Shown: positions 44,634-52,550 of the stretch, piece by piece
How positions within the stretch are numbered: the first letter of the stretch is position 1
Layout: each line of letters starts with the position of its first letter
Source of the DNA: Candidatus Bacteroides merdigallinarum
Lineage (GTDB): Bacteria; Bacteroidota; Bacteroidia; Bacteroidales; Bacteroidaceae
Direction of reading: 5' to 3'
DNA length: 64,000 nt
Assembly: GCA_019116285.1 (NCBI GenBank)
Contig: DXBX01000082.1
Location: 62,001 to 126,000 of the forward strand
Program-made: the position numbers and the translations under genes
Notes under the pieces: model-generated
The model's database searches: none
What the model was told of the DNA's origin: nothing
What the model saw: the letters and a program-made list of their open reading frames with translations, nothing else

Positions 44634-46811
44634 TTATTGTGCCTGGAAAGCATCCACAATGACGAAACCTACATTGATTCTACGGAACTCGCCGCCACGC
44701 TCCTTGGCTACTTCTACATGGAATTCGTATTGGTTATCCGTATTCTGCAACGTAGTCACGTTCTTTTCAATATAATCCTTCACGCCGGCGGCACGCAGCA
44801 AAGCCAACTGCTCATTGCTCGTGATGCCTGTAGCCTTCGTAACCGTGATGTTGTCCAGGTTACCATCCTTATAATAAGGTTCGTCTACAAATTCGCCGTA
44901 TTGGTTGTTGTAGGCGATGCGTCCGCGGATAGGACTGGCATCGGCAGAACCGGTGATGATGACCTTCACCTGCTTGCCCTCGGACAAATACTTGGAGAAG
45001 TCACCCTCGAAAGCATCCTTGATAATCTTCATCAGCGACATGGCGGCATTGGAACGCTCGATGTTGTAACCGCCGGAGGGGAAGTCTTCCTTAGCAGAGA
45101 ACTCCTTATTGATTACCTCATACTGATAGCTGACTTTGTAATTGTAAATCTTGTTACCATTGGCATCCACGTCGGGCAATACCTCCGTATTCACGTCAAT
45201 CTGGGTATTCTCGGTAATCAGCTGCTCCTGCTTCTTCTCTTCCACCACGGCCTGCTTGATTTCCTGCAACTGCACTTCCTCGCGGCTGGCCTGCTGCATG
45301 ATTTCCAAGGGCACGAAGTTTTCGTCCTCTTCCAGTGCTGTCAGCTTGGTGCGGCCGATATTGTCGTAGATATAGACCTTGTTGGTCGTCTCGTTCAACA
45401 CTTCCACGTAGGCCAACTCGAATTCGTCGTTCTCATTGAGGACATACACAGCATTGCTGAACTTCATCTTTCCGTCCTTGAAGTCACCCAACTCATTCTC
45501 GGGCACCTCGATGGCAATGGAGGGCAACGAATTAAAGCCGATGTTCAGCTTGCTGCCCGCTGCATCATACTCACCCACGAACGGGTTTTCCATTGCCAAG
45601 CGGTCGCCTGCCAATTCCGTAGCCACTTCCTGTGCAAAGAGTTGCTGTTGCTTCAAGCGTGTCTCGTCGTTCACACGGATGGCATACTCCTCCATGGACT
45701 CACCGTCCATCATCTTCACCCACTCGTTCATGCGGGCATCCACTTCCTTACCCAGCAACTTGCCGTAGAAGGGGTTCAATCCGTTGGCATCCCAGAAGAC
45801 GAGGCTGTTCGGGCGGTTGGAAATCAAGAACACCTCACTATTCTGACGGTTGATGAAGAAGCGGGCATCCTTCACGCCGCCCATCTTCTCTTCCAGAGTC
45901 TGCTCGACGGTTCCGTTGCGCAGGTTGAGCACCACGATGGCATTGCCATCCTTGACCACACTGACATACTTGCCTTCCGGATGGAAGGAGGGAGCAGCCA
46001 GCTTGCCACCCAACTGGTCGAAGTTCTTCACCTTCTCCCATGTCTTGGTATCCCAAATGCTCAGGCAATTGTCATCTGTCACCACGGCCAACTGAGAAGC
46101 ATCGGCCGAGAAGTCCAAGCCGAGCACATTGGCTTCCATAGGGATGGATTTACGCAATTCTTGAGTCTGTACATTCCAGATGTCTATGTTCTTGCCCGTG
46201 CCGGCTGCAATGAAATAGTTGTTCGAGCTCATTGCCAATGCCGTGGCCAACGCCTTGCCTTGGATATAGGCCTGCGGCTGATAGCCTCTGGTCTCATAGA
46301 TGATGATTTCACCCAACGAGTTGGAAGCAACAAACCGACGCGCATCCGGAGCGTAGCACATGGCTACCGGCATGATCTTTCCTTTCTGCAAGTCCTTTAC
46401 TTGGTCTTCGGTCAGGTTTGCCGACGAGGTCAACGGAAGGACAGTTCTGTCTTTCAATCCCTTACGCTTATCCTTCAGTTCGAACATTTTCCGATTGCGA
46501 TCGCGGAAAGAATAAATCGTGATATTCTTGTCATCACGAATCAAGGCCAGCGAACTACCCGTAGGGTTGAACGCAATCTTGTCTATATCAGCAATATCCA
46601 CAATAGCAATATCACGCAAGGTGTACAGCCCGCCGTCCTCGGTCAAGAAGGCCGTACAGAAGGTTGTATTCGCAAATGCAGTGATGTCTTTGTCGGAGGC
46701 GAAATCACGTTTCACCTTTACTTGTGCCATAGCCTGCTCTCCTACCAGAGCTGCAGCAAAAAAGAACGTACCACCCATGGCAAGGCGGTACCAGCGATTT
46801 TTCTTTTTCAT
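44634..46811 (-). CDS. Exported WD40 beta-propeller protein with OmpA-like C-terminus
   Basis: A 725-residue protein with a signal peptide (MKKKNRWYRLAMGGTFFF...EQAMAQ). Residues about 60-380 are WD40-like blades (KIAFNPTGSSLALIRDDKNITIYSF, VLGLDFSADASQLAVVTDDNCLSIWD, APSFHPEGKYVSVVKDGNAIVVLNL). A beta-rich middle follows, then an OmpA-like end (about 600-725) with VIITGSADASPI and NEQLALLRAAGVKDYI, which could touch peptidoglycan. It is the first gene of a pair with the caspase protein. The ATG at 46811 opens the signal peptide. I do not recognise a named family for the whole protein. Confidence 0.85.
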   Translation of the reverse strand: MKKKNRWYRLAMGGTFFFAAALVGEQAMAQVKVKRDFASDKDITAFANTTFCTAFLTEDGGLYTLRDIAIVDIADIDKIAFNPTGSSLALIRDDKNITIYSFRDRNRKMFELKDKRKGLKDRTVLPLTSSANLTEDQVKDLQKGKIMPVAMCYAPDARRFVASNSLGEIIIYETRGYQPQAYIQGKALATALAMSSNNYFIAAGTGKNIDIWNVQTQELRKSIPMEANVLGLDFSADASQLAVVTDDNCLSIWDTKTWEKVKNFDQLGGKLAAPSFHPEGKYVSVVKDGNAIVVLNLRNGTVEQTLEEKMGGVKDARFFINRQNSEVFLISNRPNSLVFWDANGLNPFYGKLLGKEVDARMNEWVKMMDGESMEEYAIRVNDETRLKQQQLFAQEVATELAGDRLAMENPFVGEYDAAGSKLNIGFNSLPSIAIEVPENELGDFKDGKMKFSNAVYVLNENDEFELAYVEVLNETTNKVYIYDNIGRTKLTALEEDENFVPLEIMQQASREEVQLQEIKQAVVEEKKQEQLITENTQIDVNTEVLPDVDANGNKIYNYKVSYQYEVINKEFSAKEDFPSGGYNIERSNAAMSLMKIIKDAFEGDFSKYLSEGKQVKVIITGSADASPIRGRIAYNNQYGEFVDEPYYKDGNLDNITVTKATGITSNEQLALLRAAGVKDYIEKNVTTLQNTDNQYEFHVEVAKERGGEFRRINVGFVIVDAFQAQ

Positions 46812-46958
46812 AAACGTGTGTATAAAATCATTATTTGCTTGCAAATATAAAAATTATTTCTCTACATCACATACAAAAATTTGGTCTTTTTCCACTATTT
46901 GGTCCATTTTGCTCCTTACCTCTAAAAAATTGAGGACTAACAGGTAAAAAAACGGTTC

Positions 46959-48404
46959 CTATTCTACCCGTTTCAATCCCATTTTTTCCGCCCGTTGTAA
47001 CATAAATGCATATGCTGCCTCGTGCTCGTTGGGAATGACACCGTCCAGGATAGCATCCTTGATGGCACTTTTCAGCGAGCCTACTTCCCGACAAGGCGAC
47101 AAGCCAAACGTACGCATGATTTCCTCTCCGCTGACGGGAGGTTGGAAATTGCGGATGCGGTCGCGCTCCTCCAAGTCTTTCAGCTTGCGGCGCACCAACT
47201 GGAAATTGTTCAGGAAGCGTTCTTTACGCTCCCGGTTCTTGGAGGTAATGTCCGCCTCGCACAACGTCATCAGATCATCAATATCATCTCCCGCCTCGAA
47301 TAACAGACGCCGCACGGCTGAATCCGTCACCTCTTCATCGGCAATCACAATGGGGCGCATGTGCAAGCCTACCAGTTTCTGCACATATTTCATTTTCTCG
47401 TTCATAGGCAACTTCATCTTCCGGAAGATGTCCGGCACCATTTTGGCCCCAACAAAGTTGTGGTTATGGAAGGTCCAGCCAATCTTCGGCTCCCAACGTT
47501 TGGTCACGGGCTTGGCAATGTCATGCAACAAGGCCGCCCAGCGCAGCCAAAGGTTATCCGTCTTCCGGCTGATGTTGTCCAATACTTCCAACGTATGATA
47601 GAAATTATCCTTATGCCCCCTGCCGTTGCGCGTCTCCACACCCTGCAGAGCCACCAGCTCCGGAAAAATCAGAGCCAACAGGCCGCACCGATCCAAATCA
47701 ATGAAGCCCTTGGAAGGCACCGGCGAGAGGATAATCTTGTTCAGTTCGTCCGCAATACGCTCCTTGGAGATGATGCTGATCCGCTCCCGGTTACGCTCCA
47801 ACGCCTCGAACGTCTCATCATCGATATAGAAATTGAGTTGAGTGGCAAAACGAACACACCGCATCATGCGCAAAGGGTCATCGCTGAAGGTAATATCCGG
47901 ATCCAATGGCGTGCGTATGGTGCGCTCCTTCAGGTCGCTGATGCCGTCAAACGGATCCACCAACTCACCAAAGCGATTGGCATTGAGGCAAACCGCCAGT
48001 GCATTGATGGTGAAGTCGCGCCGGTTTTGGTCATCCTCCAACGTGCCATCCTCCACCACCGGCTTGCGCGAATCGTGGGAATAAGACTCCTTGCGCGCTC
48101 CGACAAACTCCACCTCTCTATCATGGAATTTCACCTGCGCCGTCCCGAAATTCTTGAATACAGACACATGCGTTCCCCGGCCCAACCGTCTGCCCAACGC
48201 TTGCGCCATGGCAATGCCACTGCCCACCACTACTACGTCAATATCCTGGGAAGGGCGTTGCAGGAAGATATCGCGGACATAGCCGCCCACCACATAACAC
48301 TCCAGCCCCAATTCGTCAGCCGTAGCGGAAATCTGCTTGAAAATGTTGTCCTTAAAGTACTGTTTCAGTTCGTCTGTTGTAAGTTCCAGCATATCCTTTC
48401 GCAT
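46959..48404 (-). CDS. cca: CCA tRNA nucleotidyltransferase with HD domain
   Basis: Adds or repairs the CCA end of tRNAs, 481 residues. The class II nucleotidyltransferase head shows VVGGYVRD, SQDIDVVVVG, the RRDFTINALAV motif and DDPLRMMRCVRFA. A C-terminal HD domain has WAALLHDIAKP and NHNFVGAKM with further His ligands, giving possible phosphohydrolase activity. Poly(A) polymerase is the main alternative for this fold. The ATG at 48404 or one four codons later may be used. Confidence 0.9.
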   Translation of the reverse strand: MRKDMLELTTDELKQYFKDNIFKQISATADELGLECYVVGGYVRDIFLQRPSQDIDVVVVGSGIAMAQALGRRLGRGTHVSVFKNFGTAQVKFHDREVEFVGARKESYSHDSRKPVVEDGTLEDDQNRRDFTINALAVCLNANRFGELVDPFDGISDLKERTIRTPLDPDITFSDDPLRMMRCVRFATQLNFYIDDETFEALERNRERISIISKERIADELNKIILSPVPSKGFIDLDRCGLLALIFPELVALQGVETRNGRGHKDNFYHTLEVLDNISRKTDNLWLRWAALLHDIAKPVTKRWEPKIGWTFHNHNFVGAKMVPDIFRKMKLPMNEKMKYVQKLVGLHMRPIVIADEEVTDSAVRRLLFEAGDDIDDLMTLCEADITSKNRERKERFLNNFQLVRRKLKDLEERDRIRNFQPPVSGEEIMRTFGLSPCREVGSLKSAIKDAILDGVIPNEHEAAYAFMLQRAEKMGLKRVE

Positions 48405-48423
48405 TTTCTCTACTAAATGGCTG

Positions 48424-48452
48424 CAAAGATACGGATATTATTTCTATTTTTG
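48424..48452. promoter_or_regulatory. Divergent promoter pair for cca and the lipoprotein gene
   Basis: TATCTTTG on the minus strand (48431-48424) faces cca, and TATTTTTG on the plus strand (48445-48452) faces the lipoprotein gene at 48479. The two promoters must share upstream DNA, so they may compete. Confidence 0.6.
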
Positions 48453-48478
48453 TCCCCATCAATCAAAGAACAACCCTT

Positions 48479-49312
48479 ATGAAGAAACCAATCCTTTTTC
48501 TGACAGCCCTCTGCTGCCTCCTGACCGCCTGCGAAGATGTGGAGAAAAAAGCCAACGAAAAGCTGCAACTGGCCCGACAGGCCTACGAAGCTGGGCAATA
48601 CAACGAAGCCAAGGAACAGATAGACAGCATCAAAATACTCTACCCGAAAGCTTTCGACGCCCGGCGGGCAGGCATCTACCTGATGCAGGACATCGAATTG
48701 GCCGAACAGCAGAAAACAGTGGCCTACCTGGACAGCCTGCTACAAGTGCAACAAGCTGACTTGGAAAAACAAAGAGCCCGCTTTGTCCTGGAGAAAGACA
48801 CGGCTTATCAGCAGATTGGCCACTACCTGGCTCCCGCGCAGGTCATCGAGAAGAACCTGCACCGCTCATACCTCCGCTTCCAGACGGACGAAACGGGTGT
48901 CATGAGCCTCACCTCCATCTATTGCGGCAAAAGTCCTATCCACCACACGGCCGTAAAAGTCACTGCTCCCGACGGCACTTTCGCACAGACACCTGCCTCC
49001 AAGGATAGTTATGAGACCTCCGACTTGGGCGAAAAGATAGAGAAAGCAGACTATAAACTGGGAGAAGACGGCGGGGTCATCCTGTTCGTCGGTCAACATA
49101 AAGACCAAAACCTCCGCGTCACTTTTACCGGCGACCGCACCTACTCCACCACCCTGTCTCGTGCCGACCGGCAGGCCGCCGCGGATGTTTACCAACTCTC
49201 ACAACTGCTATCCTCCATCACCCAACTGAAAAAAGATAAGGAAGAAGCACTGATGAAAATCAGATTCGTACAGGAGAATATAAAGAAGCGGAAAACAGAA
49301 ACGGAGGAATGA
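48479..49312 (+). CDS. Lipoprotein with coiled-coil segments, function unknown
   Basis: A 277-residue lipoprotein (MKKPILFLTALCCLLTACEDVEKK, lipobox LTAC). Residues 20-110 are helical with a TPR-like start (ARQAYEAGQYNEAKEQIDSIKILYP) and a coiled coil (LLQVQQADLEKQRARFVLEKD). A beta-rich middle follows and a charged helical C-terminus (SITQLKKDKEEALMKIRFVQ). I do not recognise the family beyond similar hypothetical Bacteroidales lipoproteins. Confidence 0.85.
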   Translation: MKKPILFLTALCCLLTACEDVEKKANEKLQLARQAYEAGQYNEAKEQIDSIKILYPKAFDARRAGIYLMQDIELAEQQKTVAYLDSLLQVQQADLEKQRARFVLEKDTAYQQIGHYLAPAQVIEKNLHRSYLRFQTDETGVMSLTSIYCGKSPIHHTAVKVTAPDGTFAQTPASKDSYETSDLGEKIEKADYKLGEDGGVILFVGQHKDQNLRVTFTGDRTYSTTLSRADRQAAADVYQLSQLLSSITQLKKDKEEALMKIRFVQENIKKRKTETEE

Positions 49313-49413
49313 ATATATTAACTTCTGCTTAGCCATGCAAACAACTAAAGCCTAGTTCATCTCAGCACAGAACAAGGCACGCTCAACGCCCTGTTAAATT
49401 GCTTCCTAACCAT

Positions 49414-49500
49414 CAACTGATCACTGCTTGTCAGTTCAACTGAGCACTATGGGTAGCCGTCAGTTGACGAGACGGACAGTCTTCAGTTGATCACTTCCGA
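49414..49500. repeat. Cluster of CAGTTGA/TCAACTG words with about 23-nt spacing
   Basis: caactgatcact at 49414 and caactgagcact at 49437 are 23 nt apart; cagttga at 49461 and cagttgatcac at 49484 are also 23 nt apart in the opposite sense, so the four words form an imperfect inverted structure. It lies in the 270-nt gap between the lipoprotein and the methyltransferase gene. Confidence 0.6.
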
Positions 49501-49529
49501 AGCTTAAAACAGGAAAGCAGCGTTCTTGT

Positions 49530-49561
49530 TTTGATCATATGAGAATAATGTCCTATCTTTG
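49530..49561 (+). promoter_or_regulatory. Promoter of the RNA methyltransferase gene
   Basis: TTTG at 49530-49533, 20-nt spacer, TATCTTTG at 49554-49561; the ATG is at 49582. Same geometry as the promoter at 8138. Confidence 0.8.
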
Positions 49562-49581
49562 CAAACTAACCCAACCCAATT

Positions 49582-50346
49582 ATGACACTGAGCAAAAACC
49601 GAATCAAATATATTCACTCTCTTGAACTGAAAAAGAACCGCGATGCGGAAGGTGTTTTCCTGGCAGAAGGTCCAAAGCTGGTAGGAGAATTGCTGAATAG
49701 TTTTCCTTGCATATTCTTGGCCGCTACCCCCGACTGGAAGAAACGAAACCAGCAAGCCCAAGCGGAAGAAATCGTGGAAGTGACAGAAGAAGAATTGGCC
49801 CGTGCCAGTCTGCAAAGAACTCCACAACAAGTACTGGCTCTCTTCCGCAAGAGAGATGAGACGGCCGGAAAAGACGAAATCACCCGCTCACTTTGTCTGG
49901 CACTGGACGGTGTACAGGATCCGGGCAACCTAGGCACCATCATCCGTCTGGCCGACTGGTTTGGCATCCGGCATATCTTCTGTTCTCCTGATACGGCTGA
50001 TGCTTATAGTCCCAAAGCTGTGCAAGCCACAATGGGCAGTTTGGCACGGGTACACCTGCACACCATAGACCTGCCCACCCTGATACGCAACCTGCCCCAG
50101 GGAACGCCGGTGTATGGCACCTTCTTGGACGGAGAGAACCTCTATCGGAAAGAACTGACGGAAAACGGCCTGCTCATTATGGGAAATGAAGGACGCGGCA
50201 TACGCGAGGAAGTGAGACAACTGGTGAACCAACGTCTTTATATCCCGGCATACCCCCAAGAAAGAGGCGGCACGGAATCACTCAACGTGGGTGTGGCTAC
50301 GGCAATTGTCTGCGCTGAGTTCCGGCGACAGGCTGCAAAGAGCTAA
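49582..50346 (+). CDS. TrmH/SpoU-family RNA 2'-O-methyltransferase
   Basis: A 254-residue SPOUT methyltransferase. The N-terminal substrate-binding part (RIKYIHSLELKKNRDAEGVFLAEG) is typical. The knot domain has ALDGVQDPGNLGTIIR, LLIMGNEGRGIREEV and the end ERGGTESLNVGVATAIV, which bind S-adenosylmethionine. Target rRNA or tRNA nucleotide is not predictable. Its 3' end overlaps the convergent small gene by 50 nt. Confidence 0.93.
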   Translation: MTLSKNRIKYIHSLELKKNRDAEGVFLAEGPKLVGELLNSFPCIFLAATPDWKKRNQQAQAEEIVEVTEEELARASLQRTPQQVLALFRKRDETAGKDEITRSLCLALDGVQDPGNLGTIIRLADWFGIRHIFCSPDTADAYSPKAVQATMGSLARVHLHTIDLPTLIRNLPQGTPVYGTFLDGENLYRKELTENGLLIMGNEGRGIREEVRQLVNQRLYIPAYPQERGGTESLNVGVATAIVCAEFRRQAAKS

Positions 50347-50539
50347 AATCGAAAGGGAAATAATGGAAGACTTGCCCATCTTCTTCTACCCGGAGAACGC
50401 CGGGCAGCCATTCGGTAGCTGCCATCTCGCCCTCCAACGGAATCAAGCGAACCATACGCCCGGCCTCTACCTCGACAGCATGGTTCTTCAGATAGCCCCG
50501 ACCGGGTACATAGATATAATGGGAAGCATAACGTCGCAT
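50297..50539 (-). CDS. Small conserved-looking protein, function unknown
   Basis: An 80-residue protein (MRRYASHYIYVPGRGYLKNHAVEVEAGR...), with a beta-rich start and EWLPGVLRVEE in the middle; no membrane segment or signal. The ATG shares its A with the stop of the DUF4296 gene (TGATG, 50541-50537), and the sequence resembles small proteins I recall at the same place in other Bacteroides. Its end overlaps the methyltransferase gene by 50 nt on the opposite strand. Confidence 0.7.
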   Translation of the reverse strand: MRRYASHYIYVPGRGYLKNHAVEVEAGRMVRLIPLEGEMAATEWLPGVLRVEEDGQVFHYFPFDFSSLQPVAGTQRRQLP

Positions 50540-51405
50540 CAGGAAGCAGACTTTACGCGGGACAAGGGACGGGTCTGCACCGGACGAGGTTTAACAGGCT
50601 TTACAGGGGTAGTACCGGAAACAACAGCTACACTATCCTCCGGAGCATGGTAACGCATCAGAGACACACTGTCTGCCAACAATACGCGACCGGACTGCTG
50701 ACGGGGATAATACACAAAGCCGCTCACTTTCTTGATATCGCCCAACGAATCGGAACTTAGACAGAGCGTCTCCAGCCCCGGCCTGTCAATCCTATGCAAA
50801 TCGTAAATCAGACTGTCATTCGAATAAAGTATCTGCAACGCCATCACGGGAGCAAAAATGGTATCTACCTGCTGTTCGCCTATGAAATGAAAACGAACAT
50901 TCCAACGCAGCGTATCTCCCGCCTTGAAATTCGGATCGGAAGGCAAATCAAACGTTAACAAGTTGTTCAACGGCTGACCCGTCAAGTGATAGACACGCTC
51001 CCATGCCCATACATCAATGCTATCGCCCGGCAGAGACTCTTTCGGTTTGTTGTCGCGCAAGGCAATGAGGTTCTCCACCTGTTTCTTCTCGGCCTTCAGC
51101 CGCTCATTCACCCGTTCGTAGACATCACGCAACGCCTCCGGGTTGCGTGCCAACCAAACCATGGAAGTATCAAACTGTGCTTCCGTGATGCCATGTTTAT
51201 GGAAAACGGATTCGATATAAAGCACACGCTTATAACTTTCGTTGTAAGGGAGTTGCTCACCCATGGCCTTGGCCAGGTGATAATCGTAGAGTACGGCCTC
51301 CAGCTTTTCATCGGACAAGACAGTATCCGGACGCTTGACCCGACAAGAGGTCAAGCCAAGCAGCAGGACCACCCCACACCATAATATAACTCTCCTTACA
51401 CTCAT
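50539..51405 (-). CDS. DUF4296-type lipoprotein
   Basis: A 288-residue lipoprotein (MSVRRVILWCGVVLLLGLTSC, lipobox LTSC). The N-terminal DUF4296 part has LSDEKLEAVLYDYHLAKAMG and an IESVFHKHGITEAQFDTSMVWLARNPE segment. A proline-rich tail (TPVKPVKPRPVQTRP) ends it. Its start overlaps the lspA stop by 4 nt (51405-51402), so the enzyme that cuts its signal and this lipoprotein are made together. Function unknown. Confidence 0.88.
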   Translation of the reverse strand: MSVRRVILWCGVVLLLGLTSCRVKRPDTVLSDEKLEAVLYDYHLAKAMGEQLPYNESYKRVLYIESVFHKHGITEAQFDTSMVWLARNPEALRDVYERVNERLKAEKKQVENLIALRDNKPKESLPGDSIDVWAWERVYHLTGQPLNNLLTFDLPSDPNFKAGDTLRWNVRFHFIGEQQVDTIFAPVMALQILYSNDSLIYDLHRIDRPGLETLCLSSDSLGDIKKVSGFVYYPRQQSGRVLLADSVSLMRYHAPEDSVAVVSGTTPVKPVKPRPVQTRPLSRVKSAS

Positions 51406-52034
51406 TTCTTCTTTACAATCTGATGGAAAGCTTCATTAAACGACTTACTGTAGAACAGGAACAACGCAATGACCCCGCAACTGATGGCTGCATCGGCAAA
51501 ATTGAAGATGGGACTGAAGAATATGAAATGATCTCCTCCCACAAAGGGCATCCACTGGGGCCAATAAGTATCAATGATAGGAAAATAGAACATATCGACC
51601 ACCTTGCCATAAAACAAAGGCGCATAACCTCCCGACTCAGGCAGGAAAGTAGCCAACTGTACCGGTGTACTTTGGCTGAACAGCACGCCGTAAAAAACGC
51701 TGTCCACAATGTTGCCCAAAGCACCTGTCAAAATCAAAGATATGCAAACGATAAAGCCTGTATTTAACTTCAGCTTCACGCACTTGTAGAGAAACCAACC
51801 GATGAATGTCACCGCCACCAGGCGGAAAATGGTCAGAAACAATTTACCGAAAATCTCCATACCAAAGGCCATCCCCACATTCTCCGTGAAGAAAATATAG
51901 CACCAGTCGGTCACCCGTATGCTCTCATGCCAATACATGTGGGTCTTCACCCATACCTTGATAATCTGGTCAATGACCAATACGGTCAAGATGATGAGCC
52001 AGGCGATCCGGCCCTTTGTAAAGAATCTGTTCAT
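51402..52034 (-). CDS. lspA: Lipoprotein signal peptidase
   Basis: Inner-membrane aspartyl protease that removes lipoprotein signal peptides, 210 residues with four helices. Conserved elements are VIDQIIKVWVK, TENVGMAFG, the first catalytic Asp in TGALGNIVDSVF, and the second in FNFADAAISCG. The loop between them is longer than in E. coli (the family is usually 160-170 residues), as usual for Bacteroidetes. It is co-transcribed with ileS and the DksA-like gene. Confidence 0.95.
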   Translation of the reverse strand: MNRFFTKGRIAWLIILTVLVIDQIIKVWVKTHMYWHESIRVTDWCYIFFTENVGMAFGMEIFGKLFLTIFRLVAVTFIGWFLYKCVKLKLNTGFIVCISLILTGALGNIVDSVFYGVLFSQSTPVQLATFLPESGGYAPLFYGKVVDMFYFPIIDTYWPQWMPFVGGDHFIFFSPIFNFADAAISCGVIALFLFYSKSFNEAFHQIVKKK

Positions 52035-52056
52035 TCAGATAAGATAAGTTAGAACT

Positions 52057-52130
52057 CAGAATTCAGTAGTCAGAATTCTGAAGACATTGGATTCTCTTCT
52101 GACTACTGACTACTAAATTCCGAATTCTGA
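52057..52130. repeat. Intergenic inverted repeat between the DksA-like gene and lspA
   Basis: tcagaattc at 52057-52065 and its surroundings (agtagtcagaattctgaaga) are imperfectly complementary to the right part (tcttctgactactgactact ... gaattctga, to 52130). It is a spacer within an operon with no T-tract, similar in style to those at 8962 and 44565. Confidence 0.6.
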
Positions 52131-52134
52131 AAAA

Positions 52135-52515
52135 TTACTTTTTCCCACTGTTCTTCGCCTCAATACTGAGTGTAGCGTGGGGAACGGCACGCAAGCGCTC
52201 GGCAGGAATCAGTTTGCCCGTCTCGCGGCAAATACCGTAAGTTTTGTTCTCGATGCGCACCAAGGCAGCCTGCAACCCCTGAATGAACTTCAGCTGACGC
52301 TGAGCCAAACGGGTGGTCTCTTCCTTGGACAAGGTATTGGCTCCCTCCTCCAACACTTTGTAAGTGGGGGAAGTATCGTCTGTATCGTTGCCATCCTCGC
52401 CAGTCAGACTTGCTTTGAGCATATCATAATCACGCTGGGCCAACTCCAACTTATGGAGGATAATGGCGCGGAATTCTTCCAACTCGGCATCCGAGTATCT
52501 TGTCTTTTCAGCCAT
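52135..52515 (-). CDS. DksA/TraR-family regulator lacking zinc cysteines
   Basis: A 126-residue protein: N-terminal coiled coil (about 8-85, ELEEFRAIILHKLELAQRDYDML with the acidic tip region GEDGNDTDDTSP) and the C-terminal segment YGICRETGKLIPAERLRAVP. The usual four-Cys zinc finger is reduced to a single Cys, as in zinc-independent DksA2-type proteins. It would bind RNA polymerase in the secondary channel. It lies 35 nt after ileS in the same operon. Confidence 0.88.
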   Translation of the reverse strand: MAEKTRYSDAELEEFRAIILHKLELAQRDYDMLKASLTGEDGNDTDDTSPTYKVLEEGANTLSKEETTRLAQRQLKFIQGLQAALVRIENKTYGICRETGKLIPAERLRAVPHATLSIEAKNSGKK

Positions 52516-52550
52516 AACTGTACTGTGTTTAAAAGGTGGTATTAAAAAGT

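Noticed and set aside
44637-46850. 737-codon open frame antisense to the WD40 gene
   Set aside because: No signal, domain or ribosome site; the minus-strand frame has WD40 blades and a signal peptide.
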